A DNA stretch of 64,000 nucleotides from Arion vulgaris (GCA_020796225.1 CM036758.1:31093647-31157646), one strand, 5' to 3'; counted from the first letter of the stretch, positions 50,466-62,061 are shown. Notes: generated by a model not told the origin, from the sequence alone. Program-made: numbers and translations.

Positions 50466-50727
50466 GATCTGAAACGTTAAACCATCTCATCTTGTTCCGA
50501 TGTGGGTTTATTTCCATCACCCAACATTCCACAAGTGAGTAAATGTATCTGCCATCCTACCTCCTGCATACCTGATATAAAATGTGAAGCAACAGACATT
50601 TTCTAGAGCCTATCCTACGGTCTGCAAAGCAACGGCCATGAGACATTATTGTTAATAATGTCAGCTGCATTATAATTATTAATGATTACATTGCGATAAT
50701 TTGTTTACAATAATTGTTCAAACTTAC

Positions 50728-50927
50728 CTTCGATCACAGTCGATATACACAGCTTCCACTGCCAAGGTTTTGAACCACAATGCTGACTCGCGCACCAAGG
50801 GCGAATCGCTTCCAACAGACGAAGATGGGTATGGATGTAATCCTGCCACAACTGGCAAACATTTATCGTCAACGCTAACATTTTCCACCGTTTCTGTTCT
50901 ATTTGAAAAATTAATGAAAACCTTCAT
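50728..50927 (-). CDS. VPS9-like domain gene, first coding exon
   Basis: ATG at 50927, MKVFINFSNRTETVENVSVD, then DDKCLPVVAGLHPYPSSSV, ESALWFKTLAVEAVYIDCD, and donor GAAG|GTAAGT. The split codon AG|A matches the exon ending at 46917, giving DRRLIYWIPI across the junction. The N-terminus is not recognised. Neighbours: the intron to the next exon is 3.8 kb and holds SINEs and LINE pieces. The ATG is the first in frame after upstream stops. Confidence 0.8.
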
Positions 50928-50929
50928 TC

Positions 50930-51640
50930 TACATTACCGCAATTACTTATATAAGACTCTGGAATTAATTCCGACACTGATTTCAGTCATATTATCCGTC
51001 AAGAATGTGGTGAAGGAAGCATCGTTAATTCGTTAGGCATGTTGACAAAAATGAAAATCGTAGTGAGAAGTAAAAATAGAAAATCCTCTCTCAAAGTCAA
51101 ACGAAACGTCGGTAACATTTCGAACAAATGTGTCGGATCACTGAATGGATTGCAACATATGCAAATTACGTGATGAAGTGTCGCTTATGCTTTCTAGACC
51201 GTATAAATAAGTCTATGTTTGTTACCCGACTCCGTCTGTTGTGGTATTATGATTCAACTTCCTAGTGTTCACATAACCACTTCTGCAAGTTTCCAGTTCA
51301 TATTTTTAGATAATCAAATAATAACGTCACAAACGTAATCCCCATTTACGTAATAATTTCAAGTACTTATGGTTTTAGTTAATGTGTAATGTGATTAATG
51401 TACAGTAATATTAAATGTATTTAATGATTCGTATGCGTAAATATCTGTAAATGATTAGTAAATATATTCTAAATTGATGTAACATTCTCAATTACATTTT
51501 TTTTTTATATATTTTTTTCGTTACATATTTCGAACAAACGATTCTGTCTTTGAAAACGAAATGTTATTGCCAAGTTGGAATTTCCAGATCAAAATTAAAT
51601 AATGAATGAAAATCGTGGATATTCTTTTTACAGGACTTCG
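50930..51640. other. Upstream region of the VPS9-like gene
   Basis: Presumed promoter and 5' UTR, with no recognisable core element. 51525-51590 (AAACGATTCTGTCTTTGAAA, TTATTGCCAAGTTGG) is repeated at 52905-52980, so part of it is an unnamed repeat. Confidence 0.4.
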
Positions 51641-51725
51641 CCACCAACCACAGTAAACGAGTTGTTGATTTTCTAGGCACCATTTATGTGTTCAGTAGTT
51701 TGCCGTTGCTTTCTGAACGGCGAAG
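51640..51725 (+). repeat. Module J
   Basis: CACCAACCACAGTAAACGAG, TTGATTTTCTAGGCACCATT, TGTTCAGTAGTTTGCCGTTG. Confidence 0.65.
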
Positions 51726-51824
51726 TCTTTTTTAATAAATATGTTGAGATTTATTTTTATTTCTCTCGTTGAGTGCTTTTAATACTGACATAAGGACGCG
51801 AGTCATGGACAGTTAGTTAGTTTG

Positions 51825-52515
51825 TTCCTTTCGTGCCAAAGGCGGCACATAGGGCAGAGGTTTTAGATCTCCATGTGATGCGGTTCGTTGCTAGCAGTTC
51901 GAGATCTTGTATGGTTTTTCATCCCAATAGTTTACTTTCTTGTTGGATGGTTCTTCGAAGAGTGGTCTTTGGTCTTCCACGTTTTCTTTTCCCAACTGGT
52001 GACCACATAAGGACTTGTCGATTCAGTCTCTTTTCGTATGATCTAAGAACATGACCTAAATATTTCCACCTTCGTTTCCTTATAATATTTGATACGGGTT
52101 GTTGGTGTGTTCTATCTCTCACTGTGTTGTTAGAAACGAAATCACTCCATTTTACTTTTAATAATTTTCGGAGACATTTATTCTCAAAGCTGTCCAGTTT
52201 CTTATCAATTTTCTTTGTTGATTTCCAACTTTCACAACCGTAGGTCAGTACAGGAATCACACATGACCAAAATAATTTAACTTTTGTGCATATACTTAGG
52301 TCTTGAGATTGTCAGATATTCGTTAATTTAGTGAAGGCACTAGCTGCTATAGCAATACGAGTTTATTTCTTTCATCGTGTCTCCGTTGTTTGACACTTTA
52401 CTACCCAAATATGTAAAATGTTCAACTTTCTCCAGTGTTTGGCCATTTATTACGATGTTGTCTGTACGAGTTTGTGAGGTCCGTAATTTTGGTCTTGGCA
52501 GAATTAATCTGGAGA
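51825..52515 (-). mobile_element. LINE RT 3' fragment
   Basis: Minus reading: GLQINSAKTKIT near 52500, then VLTYGCESWKSTKKIDKKLD, FENKCLRKLLKVKW, RKRRWKYLGHVLRSYEKRLN, GKRKRGRPKTTLRRTIQQE. Mostly one open frame of 113 codons. Confidence 0.8.
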
Positions 52516-52890
52516 CCATGGACAGTAAACATTGAAAAATGTATGAAGACCACAGAGATGTGGTTTTACAGAAGAATTACGATAATCCCATGGACTGCTA
52601 AAATGACAAATGTGTAGGTTTTGAATAAGGTCAAGACATAGAGAAAGACTATCATCAATATAAGAAAGAGACAATCATCATTTTTCGGACGTGATGAGAA
52701 AGGGAGGTTTAGAACACATTGTAAGAACTGGTAAAATCGAAGGGAGACGAGACAGAGAAAGACAGGAGAAAATTTAGGATAGCCTGACTTTATGGCATGG
52801 AAGAGCGTCAACATCTGAGATTATAGCAAACACCAGAGACATAGATTTGTGCAGATCTATGATCGCCTACGCCAGCCGGCACGGCTTCCG
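52515..52890 (+). mobile_element. LINE RT 3' end, opposite orientation
   Basis: KTTEMWFYRRITIIPWTAKM, then in shifting frames KGGLEHIVRTGKIEGRR, DIDLCRSMIAYASRHG. This is the classic EMWFYRRMxxIxWT...GKIEGKRxRGRQ end. It abuts the previous LINE tail to tail. Confidence 0.78.
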
Positions 52891-53059
52891 ATGATTTTCG
52901 ATACACATTTCGTACACAGGAGAAACGATTCTGACTTTGAAAACAAGTCGTTATTGCCAAGTTGATATTTCCAGATCGATTTAAATTATCTGGATTAGAT
53001 AAACTGTATGTTCTGTGATTGTCAAAATACCCTGATATCTTCAATTTGGTAACCAGACA

Positions 53060-53482
53060 ATTGCACACAAGACAATTGCACACATAGACCTGAACACAGG
53101 AAATGATAGTAGATTTGCTATTTATGGAAACGGTGATTCTATGTCTGATTTTGTTCTTGTTTTGATTTAATATATATTTAAACTATGTACTGTTTCTTTA
53201 TGATGAGTGTTCGTGATGATAGATGATTGGTGGCAGTTAAAACCGTTACCCCTACCCTGGTCAACAGTTGTTACTTTCGTTATTGGTATTATCTCTGCTG
53301 TTATAGATTTGCTTGAGTTACTTCTTTGTATTGACAGTTACACACTACATTCTTGACCTAGATGTACGAATTAATTCTAAAGAATCTGAGTTCAAATTGA
53401 TAAATGAAGGATAATACGTAAATTGACACGCTATTAGACGTCATTTTAGTTATCAAGAAGAGCAAAATTAGCTTCGGTTTTT
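53060..53482. other. No feature recognised
   Basis: AT-rich sequence with no coding or repeat signal. Confidence 0.4.
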
Positions 53483-53494
53483 GAGGCGGATGGC

Positions 53495-53742
53495 CGCCCG
53501 AGTAGTTACCGGGGCCCAAATTTGGGGTGTAAAGAATAGAACCACTGTTACCTGCCACGAATGTCGTAAGAGGCGACTAAGAAAGTTTGGCTGAAATCGG
53601 ATGCATGTGTCCTAAACGTGTAGAAGTCTATGCGTTTAGGGCCTACCAAACCAATGTGCAATGTATGCACATTCTTGGCAAAGATCAAACATATTACAAA
53701 GAGTGATTAAAATTGGTCGCAAAGAACGAACGCAAAGAAGAA
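53495..53742 (+). mobile_element. SINE-B with perfect 12-bp TSD
   Basis: GAGGCGGATGGC at 53483-53494 and 53743-53754. Reads CGCCCGAGTAGTTACCGGGG to GAACGAACGCAAAGAAGAA. Confidence 0.95.
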
Positions 53743-53809
53743 GAGGCGGATGGCAAATTTACAATAATGTGTGTTTATGACAAGGGTTTATGAAAATTAA
53801 AGATTATTA

Positions 53810-54340
53810 CATTAGGGGCAAATTTTCACTGCAGACGGAAGTATCGATAAGGAATACAGCAGTCGATGCACAAAATCTAACCAGGTACTGGAACAGTTAA
53901 CACCACTGTTGTTACATAAAGAGATACCGCTAAAATCTAAAGCAAATCTTATAAGAACAATTTTCTGACCAACACTATGTTACCAGTGCCAAACAATGCC
54001 AGTAACATCAGCTAATGAGCAGAAAAACATAACGATAGCGATGATGTGCCTTAGAGCCCGCCTGCCCAGCGTGTTCGTTGCACGTTGAACGACGGGTGAC
54101 AAGCTCCCTGTGAGTTCGGGTTCAATTCCGCGGGCTGACAGAAAAGTCACAGGTTCTCCATATTTACGGTGTTCGTGGCCCCGAACCGAAGGGTTACGAT
54201 GTCCATTGAACCGAGCCGAAGAGCGGAAAGTGCTTCTGGATCAGGGAAAAAAAGAGGTGCCTTAGAAGACCTGCAGGTGTGACAATGAGAGACACAACTA
54301 GAGATGAAGAAATCAGAAGAAGAAGGAAAGCGTCAAGCCA
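53810..54340 (+). mobile_element. LINE RT fragment carrying a SINE-D insertion
   Basis: KSKANLIRTIF, TLCYQCQTM, then AMMCLRRPAGVTMRDTTRDE, EIRRRRKAS across the insertion. SINE-D occupies 54056-54256 between perfect GTGCCTTAGA duplications (54046-54055, 54257-54266). Confidence 0.85.
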
Positions 54341-54349
54341 AGTAGTAGC

Positions 54350-54960
54350 ATGTCCCTTGCGTAACGTCACTTTCATCACAGCCCGCCTGAAAAACTCTCT
54401 GCCTCTAGCAAGTTCTTCCGTCTCTTCCAGCGTCATGGTCAAGGTTTTGTATGTCCTGCTGCCACCTTCGTCTTGGTTGTCCCCTACCTCGTACCCCAGG
54501 AACCACGCCTTCCAATACCGCTCTCTCCAAATCACTGTGGAGCATAGGACATTTACTAGTTTCGTTTTGTCCAGACTTTTCTCACATTTGTTTTCTCGTC
54601 GTTAGTCCACTATGAATTCAGGCGTAATGTAGTTATGGCACGTAATATAATTCTTCGGGTTGATTTTTGCGTGATGGCTTGCTTTCCTTGTCATCAGTGT
54701 CTCTTCCTATTGTATGTATCTATATCATCTTTGTGTCCCTTTTGTCACATAAGGTTCCCACAACTTTTCGTTACTGCCGCTCTGTTACCTATCTGCCAAC
54801 TGTTTCCCATGTCAGGCCACAGTCTTTAAACTCTCTTTCCACTGTTCTTCTCCATGTTTCCTTTGGACGCCCATACCTTCTTTCACAATCTTCTGTCCAT
54901 TGGAGAGCAGTTCTACCCTATGTCCCTACTGACATACATGACCAATCCACTTTCATTTTC
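54350..54960 (-). mobile_element. Two LINE C-terminal fragments in series
   Basis: Minus reading: GRPKETWRRTVEREFKDCGL then TWETVGR (higher coordinates), module K at 54605-54690, then ERAVLEGVVPGVRGRGQPRR and TLEETEELARGREFFRRAV. The second piece is the same family as 61340-61500. Confidence 0.7.
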
Positions 54961-55054
54961 GTCTTTTAAAGATGACCTCCAGTGACGCACAGTTCTCACG
55001 CTATTCAGGCGAGCCCTACTTCAAATTTAGAGGTACTTGTAATTTAGATCCCCT

Positions 55055-55309
55055 CTTCTTCTTCTTCTTTGTGTTCGTTCTTTACCACCAATTTTTATCA
55101 CTCTTTGTGATACGTTTGATCTTTGCCAAGAACGTGTATACGTTGCACATTGGTTTGGTAGGCCCTTAAACGCATAGATTTCTACAAGTTTAGGACATGT
55201 GCATCCGATTTCAGCCAAACCTCCTTAGTCGCCTCTTACGACATGCATGGCAGGTAACAGTGGTTCTATTCTTTATACCCCAAATTTGGGCCCGGTAACC
55301 ACTCGGGCG
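55055..55309 (-). mobile_element. SINE-B with perfect 14-bp TSD
   Basis: AATTTAGATCCCCT at 55041-55054 and 55310-55323. Full-length, CTTCTTCTTCTTTGTGTTCG to CCGGTAACCACTCGGGCG. Confidence 0.96.
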
Positions 55310-55334
55310 AATTTAGATCCCCTAGTAACTGATT

Positions 55335-56325
55335 AAGGTTTCATTTAGGGTTTAACTATAGCCCAACATAAGAAGCGGGTGATCAATGGACCAGACATTC
55401 ATTTAGGGTTTAACTATAGCCCAACATAAGAAGCGGGTGATCAATGGACCAGACATTCATTTAGGGTTTAACTATAGCCCAACATAAGAAGCGGGTGATC
55501 AATGGACCAGACATTCATTTAGGGTTTAACTATAGCTCAACATAAGAAGCGGGTGATCAATGGACCAGACATTCATTTAGGGTTTAACTATAGCCCAACA
55601 TAAGAAGCGGGTGATCAATGGACCAGACATTCATTTAGGGTTTAACTATAGCCCAACATAAAAGCGGTGATCAATGGACCAGACATTCATTTAGGGTTTA
55701 ACTATAGCCCAACATAAGAAGCGGGTGATCAATGGACCAGACATTCATTTAGGGTTTAACTATAGCCCAACATAAGAAGCGGGTGATCAATGGACCAGAC
55801 ATTCATTTAGGGTTTAACTATAGCTCAACATAAGAAGCGGGTGATCAATGGACCAGACATTCATTTAGGGTTTAACTATAGCTCAACATAAGAAGCGGGT
55901 GATCAATGGACCAGACATTCATTTAGGGTTTAACTATAGCCCAACATAAGAAGCGGGTGATCAATAGACCAGACATTCATTTAGGGTTTAACTATAGCCC
56001 AACATAAGAAGCGGGTGATCAATGGACCAGACATTCATTTAGGGTTTAACTATAGCCCAACATAAGAAGCGGGTGATCAATGGACCAGACATTCATTTAG
56101 GGTTTAACTATAGCCCAACATAAGAAGCGGGTGATCAATAGACCAGACATTCATTTAGGGTTTAACTATAGCCCAACATAAGAAGCGGGTGATCAATAGA
56201 CCAGACATTCATTTAGGGTTTAACTATAGCCCAACATAAGAAGCGGGTGATCAATGGACCAGACATTCATTTAGGGTTTAACTATAGCCCAACATAAGAA
56301 GCGGGTGATCAATGGACCAGACATA
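55335..56325. repeat. 58-bp satellite, 17 units, highly homogeneous
   Basis: Unit CATTCATTTAGGGTTTAACT, ATAGCCCAACATAAGAAGCG, GGTGATCAATGGACCAGA (55396 to 55454 is one period). Variants: AGCTCAAC in units 4, 9 and 10; CAATAGACC in units 11, 14 and 15; a 2-base loss in unit 6. No ORF; each unit has stops. Confidence 0.96.
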
Positions 56326-56329
56326 TATT

Positions 56330-56595
56330 CAGAGTTCCCTAAGGGAGAGAGAACATGTACATGATTCAAGTAATAGTGGTGAATCTACAAACCCTAACCA
56401 GACTGCAAGAATACCAAGACAAATGTGGTGTAGTTAGACAAGAGCACTATACTGGTAGCCAAAGGAGAATAGTAAACTAACACAGGACCAATGTTGTTAG
56501 TTTCCCACGCTGAGAGACGTAATGAGGGGTAGATCGGATCACTTATGAACTAATTGGTTCGATCTGAAGTGATGGTGTTCACGACTAAACTAAAT
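56330..56595 (+). repeat. Module F with broken ORF
   Basis: CCCTAAGGGAGAGAGAACAT, GTGGTGAATCTACAAACCCT, CAGACTGCAAGAATACCAAG, CTATACTGGTAGCCAAAGGA, then CACTTATGAACTAATTGGTT. Matches the minus-strand ORF at 13939-14301 codon by codon but with stops. Confidence 0.68.
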
Positions 56596-56734
56596 AGTCC
56601 AACTGCGTACCTCGTGTACACCGAAACTAACCTGTCTCGAACGTCGGAATTTTCTCGGCCCATGATCACTTGCGCATCGTTTTATCAACTTCGCTAATCG
56701 TGACCCCCTTCTCTCACATGCAAGTGATGCTTCT

Positions 56735-58770
56735 TCAGATAGCGTATAAGCTCATGGAACGCATGGGGGACAAAAGGCTATCATGGCACTTGGAAAGCAA
56801 ATGGCTTCTCATTGCGCAACAGGGAGGCTTTAGGAAGTAACGATCTACCGAAGGTCAGGTAACTTATAGCGCCCAGGAAATCGATGATGGTTTCCAAGAG
56901 AAAAAGCAAACGCTGGCAGTTTTGGTAGACATGGAGAAGGCGTTCGACACAGTCTGGAAAGAAGGTCTCAAACTCCTAAACCTTGGTATAAAGGGGAGAA
57001 TGTATAGATGGCTTGATAGATACCTAGAGAATAGAACAGCAAGTGTTCAAGCTCAGGAGTACACAAGCATGACGTCCACATTAGAGCAAGGAGTCCTCCA
57101 AGGAGGAGTGCTCTCACTAACTCTCTTTCTTTTTGTCAATGACATACCTACATGCCTACCCACGCGAGTACATTCAGCCATGTATGCCGACGATCTGGCA
57201 ATCTGGGCGAGGGAGGAGTCAATGCCCATAGTAACAAAACGATTGCAAGAGACACTTACCAAACTGGAAATCGCAAAACCCAACGTATCTGGAAGTCACA
57301 TTAGACCGAAGGCTCACATGGTGCTCCCAGATAGACAAAGCTACTGTAAAGGCAAGATAGAGTCTCAGTATAATGAGAAAACTGGCAGGTTCCACGTGGG
57401 GAGTAAACAGTAAAATCCTAAATACACTCTACTCTGGAAGAGTTCGATCGGTTCTGGAGTACGGCATTGCAGCATGGAGTAGTGCATCCAATAAGCAATT
57501 CGCCAAAGTAAGCAGCAGTCAGAACCGCGCAGCACGCATTATCACAGGGGCCATGAAGTCCACGCCCATCAAGGCGCTGGAAACAATCACAGGCCTCCAA
57601 CCTATGTCAGGCCGCAGAGACAAAAAGGTGATGTAACTGGTAGAGAAACTAAAGCGAATAAACTCCCACCCAATGAGTGCCAGAATGAACGGATTAAGAA
57701 GGGGCAGGCTAAAGAGAACCAGCTTCGCCAAAAGTGCCAAAGCACTGATCCAAGACCACCCGGTCTTAGCAAATTCCAAACCCAAACTGATACCGGCAAC
57801 CGATAAGAGCCAGCCGTGGGAGATTACAATGCCAGAATTAAGAGAATCGCTCCCAGGAATACAAAACGGGCAGCAAGAAAACTGCGAAAGAAGAGCGGTT
57901 ACAGAACAATTCATAGAGACAGAGTACTCTGAGAGTGCGTGGTCCCACGTGTACACCGATGGATCGGCAAAGAAAGCGATTAGCGATGGTGGAGGAGGAA
58001 TAGTGCTTAAACACTAAAAAAAAAAGAGAAGATCACGAAGGCGATTGCCACAGGTAAGTATTCAAACAACTACCGGGCAGATACAGGGGCACTAAGAACA
58101 GCCGCCGAAATGATCCTAGAGAGAAGTAGCGCCGCACGCAACAAAGTCCTGATATTCACCGATGCTCTCTCGGTCATCACGGCACTAAAAACGCAGTCAG
58201 AACAGAGCTCAATGAGCTAACAACGATCCTCGGTGTACTAGCAAACTCACTTAAACGCACAGTCATTCGGTGGATACCATCACACTGCAATATAAGCGGA
58301 AACGAAGAAGCAGACAGGCTAGCAAAAGCAGGAGGCGACTACCGCGGACTGATCTCGAGATTAGCTACGAGGAAGCCAAAACAACCATCGGTTGGTAGTA
58401 TAGAGAAAAGTGGTCGAAGGACCACCCTCAACACAGCGTCAGAGATGGGTACTATGGTCTATCCCGTAGCGAACAAGTTGTTATATTCCGCCTCCGTACA
58501 GGCCATAAAAGAAAAGAAGAAAGAAAGAAAGAGTACCGGCCATAACAGACTTCGGACCCACATGTTCAACAAAATTGGCACAACTAGCCTGTGCCACAGT
58601 GAAAAGGAGGACATGACGACAGAGCACATACTGCAAGACTGCTAGTTGTTAGCAGGCCTGAAACGAAATCTGGCCCGATAATACAGTTTCGCGAGAAGCT
58701 GTACGGACCTAAAAACAACAGCAGAATTCATGGAAAAATTTGGTACATTGGTCTAGGCGGGGATCAAGAG
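56735..58770 (+). mobile_element. Non-LTR retrotransposon: RT plus RNase H, 5' truncated, decayed
   Basis: The RT begins near KLMERMGDKR and runs VLVDMEKAFDTVWKEGL (motif A), LEQGVLQGGVLSLTLFLFVN (motif B), HSAMYADDLAIWAREE (catalytic YADD). There is an internal loss and frameshift near 57290, then RKLAGSTWGVNSKILNTLYS, VLEYGIAAWSSASNKQFAKV (thumb). After a stop at 57634 RNase H starts at about 57950 (HVYTDGSAKKA), continues in broken frames with VIRWIPSHCNISGNEEADRL, and ends with LCHSEKEDMTTEHILQDC. Domain order RT-RNase H and the Cys tail fit the I/Jockey group. At least three frame breaks; not active. Confidence 0.88.
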
Positions 58771-58859
58771 AGAGAGATAGCGTATCTGCCTTTCATTTCC
58801 CTACTATGGAGAGAACCGCTGCTCACATGGCTCTCTCGTGGGTGGGTGAACCAGCAGGC

Positions 58860-59320
58860 CACACATGCGATTATCATATAAGAAACTATATGAACATGCT
58901 TCATTCAAAGTATTGAGTCCGGAAGTCTGAGCGCTGAATGGATGGACAACATTCGGCGGTCCCATCTCAAGAATTGGCTGTATACACATGGGGATGCTGG
59001 AGTGCAGGTCAACTAATGTGCTGACTGGCTAGCAAATAATACCAATACTCAAACTGACAGAAGTAGGGATCGAGCTGATGCCATTAATACAGTACGCACT
59101 CAGTTACATGCGAGTCTCAGACACCGGAACTATTGCGAGAATTAGGGCATGCCAGAGAGTATGATCTTCGTGGTAAAAAGAGAAGCTTTAACAATAATCT
59201 CTCATTGGTACTGTGAACAGTTAGATTTTGTGATGGCCCTTGCAGCGGAGGACGGAGCACGCATTGGAATGCCCTATGTGATATTACGTAGATCGCATAA
59301 CAAACCATAACACGCGGAGA
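58860..59320 (+). mobile_element. LINE RNase H relic of another family
   Basis: AEWMDNIRRSHLKNWLYTHG, DAGVQ, CADWLANNTNTQTDRSRDRA, resembling the RNase H end (HxGVxGNExAD-LA). It continues about 80 codons of unassigned reading to about 59300. Confidence 0.5.
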
Positions 59321-60138
59321 TGTTTTCTTTTAAACTTAATTATCATTAATTTTTGGCTTGCTCACTTAAAAAACCTGGCAAGAATAAAAGACCACCCGTT
59401 TGTTCAGGGTGAGAGTTGGTAAGAGAATGGAGTATTACTAATTTTGTGTCGGTAACAAATGCAGATTAGTGTCAGTTATATAGTTACACAACATGGTTAG
59501 CTAATCCAGATTAAACTAAGATATATCTTATATTCTGTGTAAAATGGCGTCGACGATAATTTCGTATCATATTTGTCACCGTCAATACTCAATCTCCAGT
59601 TTCTAGCCCTAGCTAGTCTTACTAAGTTACTAAGTTAACCAAGTCTCAGTCTGTCTCTCCATTCATATGCCGGCCGACTCCAGTCACAGTCATCCTTTTT
59701 CTGAGAAATAGACGTCTAGTATTAAAAATACTAATATTGACTTAGTGGCTAATAAATCTTGACTTCAATAATATTAATATACTTACGTGTATGTACTTGG
59801 ACATTCTAAATCTTGTCCGTCACTGCGTCAACTGACAACTTAACTCTATATAATAATACTATATAATTATTTTAGTATACAGTATAATAGATACATACTA
59901 ATTATACTATTATATTAATGTCTATGATTTTATTGTATGTCCTTTATTAATAAATCTTTCATCATTATTATGAATCATTCTCTCTCGCGATCCCGAATCA
60001 TTCGAATTGTTTGGTATTGCGATAATACTGATTCAGTTCACTTTCAGTCACGATCTGAATCCCAATTAATCAATTAACGATTTATTCAATCAACTATGGG
60101 AATCACCACATTTCTGTGACGTTAATTAATTGTCAGTT
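59321..60138. other. AT-rich, gene-poor; possible CSNK2B 5' region
   Basis: Mostly AT-rich with no repeat family recognised. May include the CSNK2B promoter and noncoding exon. Confidence 0.4.
59541..59552 (+). promoter_or_regulatory. YY1-like motif, candidate CSNK2B promoter
   Basis: AAAATGGCGTCG on the plus strand, 2.4 kb before the CSNK2B start codon, in the correct orientation. A clear donor for a noncoding first exon was not found nearby, so the link is tentative. Confidence 0.3.
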
Positions 60139-60148
60139 TATTGTATTC

Positions 60149-60397
60149 TTTCTTCTTTGCGTTCGTTCTTTACGACCAATTTTAATTGCTCTTTGTGATA
60201 TGTTTTATATTTACCAAGAACGTGTATACGTTGCACATTGGTTTGGTAGGCCCCTAAACGCATAGACTTCTACATGTTTAGGACATGTGCATCCGATTTC
60301 AGCCAAACCTCCTTCATCACCTCTTACGACATGCGTGGCAGGTAACAGTGGTTCTATTCTTTACACCCCAAATTTGGGCCCTGGTAACCACTCGGCG
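60149..60397 (-). mobile_element. SINE-B with perfect 10-bp TSD
   Basis: TATTGTATTC at 60139-60148 and 60398-60407. Full-length. Confidence 0.95.
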
Positions 60398-60429
60398 TAT
60401 TGTATTCCATATTACTTACTCATGCTAGT

Positions 60430-60700
60430 GTTATCCAGAAATATCTACAAATCAAACAGGCTGATGCTGCAAATAAGAATGAGAAAATTGATGTCTTTTG
60501 GACATAAAAATAATAGACACGAAGAGTTGGAGAAGACCATTATGGAAGGAGGCACCTTGTCGAAGAGAAGAGGAAGACCACTGAGAAGTAGGATTCAGGA
60601 TGTAAATGACAATTTCAGCATGACGGCTGCAGGGGTGGAACATCTGGCCTATGAGAGAGAGCAATTCCAAAGGACTGTTACGGTAACAAAGTTCTGCTTA
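60430..60700 (+). mobile_element. LINE RT C-terminal fragment
   Basis: LMSFGHKNNRHEELEKTIME, SKRRGRPLRSRIQDVNDNFS, HLAYEREQFQRTV: the GH...E..I.EG...RGRP...R..W end of an RT protein. Confidence 0.72.
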
Positions 60701-60904
60701 GGACAAGCTATGTGTCATACTCATACTGGTGTCCGTATAATAATTGAAATCATTATAAATCTTTATTTTATCTTCTAACATTCTTATTTTCTGACTACCA
60801 AACTGTTTCTTATTCCTATCGAAAAATAGGTAACACGGAAGAAAGTATACATCAGTGAAGTCGTATCCAAATATAGTCAATATGTCATTCGCCTGTGTGT
60901 TATC

Positions 60905-61245
60905 AGGGACCAAAATAATAATAGCTGTCCAGCACAGGCGATGATGATAACATTCTCAGATGTGTGGTCTTGCACCTCTCCTGGTGTGTGCGGTGGTGAC
61001 TGTAAGAGTCCAATACTGGAACACAATCCTCTACCACAGGTGGGGCATACATGATCAGGGTTGGCCATGGGGATATTGTTTCGCCAGCTCTTTTTCTCGA
61101 CATCGCAGCAGTATACAGATTCTCAGCTGTGCTATTACTGCTTGTGGTGTTGCAACAGCACAGTGACCTAGCTCAAAGGATTCAAAGCACATGGTGTCTA
61201 TCAAATCTTTTGTAGAGCTAATTTAGGAGTGTCTCTGGTGTTTTT
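60905..61245 (-). mobile_element. LINE 3' end with C2H2 finger, frameshifted
   Basis: Minus reading NPDHVCPTCGRGLCSSIGL then, one frame away, YSHHRTHQ. The combined spacing Cys-x2-Cys-x12-His-x3-His equals 43421-44321. Tail ATTATTATTTTGG. Confidence 0.78.
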
Positions 61246-61339
61246 TTTGGTCACCAACCAGTCATTTAACCCAACTACAAGACCTGTATATCGAGGAGCA
61301 CTGGCTCATAATAACATGTCCATGAAGATGATTTTGTCC

Positions 61340-61510
61340 ACATTAAACGTTACATTGGTTTGGAGAGAATGGTAATAGAAGGCATGGTTCATGGAGTACA
61401 AGGCAGGGGCCGACCAAGACAAAGTGGCAGCAGGACAATCAAAGAAACATTGAACATGATGTGCTGTGATGAAAGGGATGATACGCAAGGGACATGCTAC
61501 TACTTGAACT
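61340..61510 (+). mobile_element. LINE C-terminal fragment
   Basis: ERMVIEGMVHGVQGRGRPRQ, then CDERDDTQGTCYYLN; matches the minus-strand copy at 54350-54560. Confidence 0.65.
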
Positions 61511-61589
61511 CACCGTACATCAGCTGTTTTGGAATGTGTTTATTAGGCACCCACTCACACATGAATCGTCTTTTGCAAGGGAGCAAAGA

Positions 61590-61785
61590 ATATTAGCACT
61601 TCGACCTTACAAGGCATGTTGTAAGAGGCGCCTAAGGGAGGGGCCTAGAGAAGCTACCCTAGTAAATGTAAAGCGTCACAGAAATTGGATGTGCTGGCCT
61701 ACTTAAAGGTGCATAACTGGCACAACATATAATCGCTTTTAGGCTCAGATAACATACAAATCACAAAGAGTGGTTTAAGAAGTGG
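61590..61785 (+). mobile_element. SINE-A copy
   Basis: AAGGCATGTTGTAAGAGGCG, GAGAAGCTACCCTAGTAAAT, GGATGTGCTGGCCTACTTAA, CTTTTAGGCTCAGATAACAT. Followed by module K (61795-61885). Confidence 0.75.
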
Positions 61786-61963
61786 TTCTTCTCATTCGCC
61801 AGCTATGAATTCAGGTGTAGCCAGTGCATCCAATATGGTGCTTCTGGCTGATTTTTGTGTGAAGGCTTACTTTCACCATCATCAGTGTCCCTTGCCAAAC
61901 ACAAGTGGTTTGAAGAAGATTTGTCTTTTGATTTGCTGATCATATTTTAAATCTCTCTTACAG

Positions 61964-62061
61964 TGGTGACATTTTTTCCAACAGTCAAAATGAGCAGCTC
62001 AGAGGAAGTCTCATGGATATCATGGTTTTGTGGTCTGAGAGGGAATGAGTTTTTTTGTGAA
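61964..62061 (+). CDS. CSNK2B: Casein kinase 2 beta, first coding exon
   Basis: Acceptor ATCTCTCTTACAG at 61963, a 26-nt 5' UTR, ATG at 61990, then 24 codons [24 protein letters not shown] and a perfect donor GAA|GTAAGT (phase 0). This is the invariant N-terminus of animal CK2 beta, the regulatory subunit that dimerises through a zinc finger and holds two catalytic alpha subunits. MSSSEE includes the autophosphorylation serines. The acceptor directly before the 5' UTR shows a noncoding exon lies upstream. The next exon (expected to start VDEDYIQDKF) is not seen before 64000. Intron 1 already holds SINE-E, SINE-B, SINE-C and a LINE. Confidence 0.96.

Noticed and set aside
60698..60913. 71-codon minus ORF rich in aromatic residues (ILTIFGYDFTDVYFLPCYLF)
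   Set aside because: AT-rich sequence between two LINE fragments with no splice or family support; probably chance.
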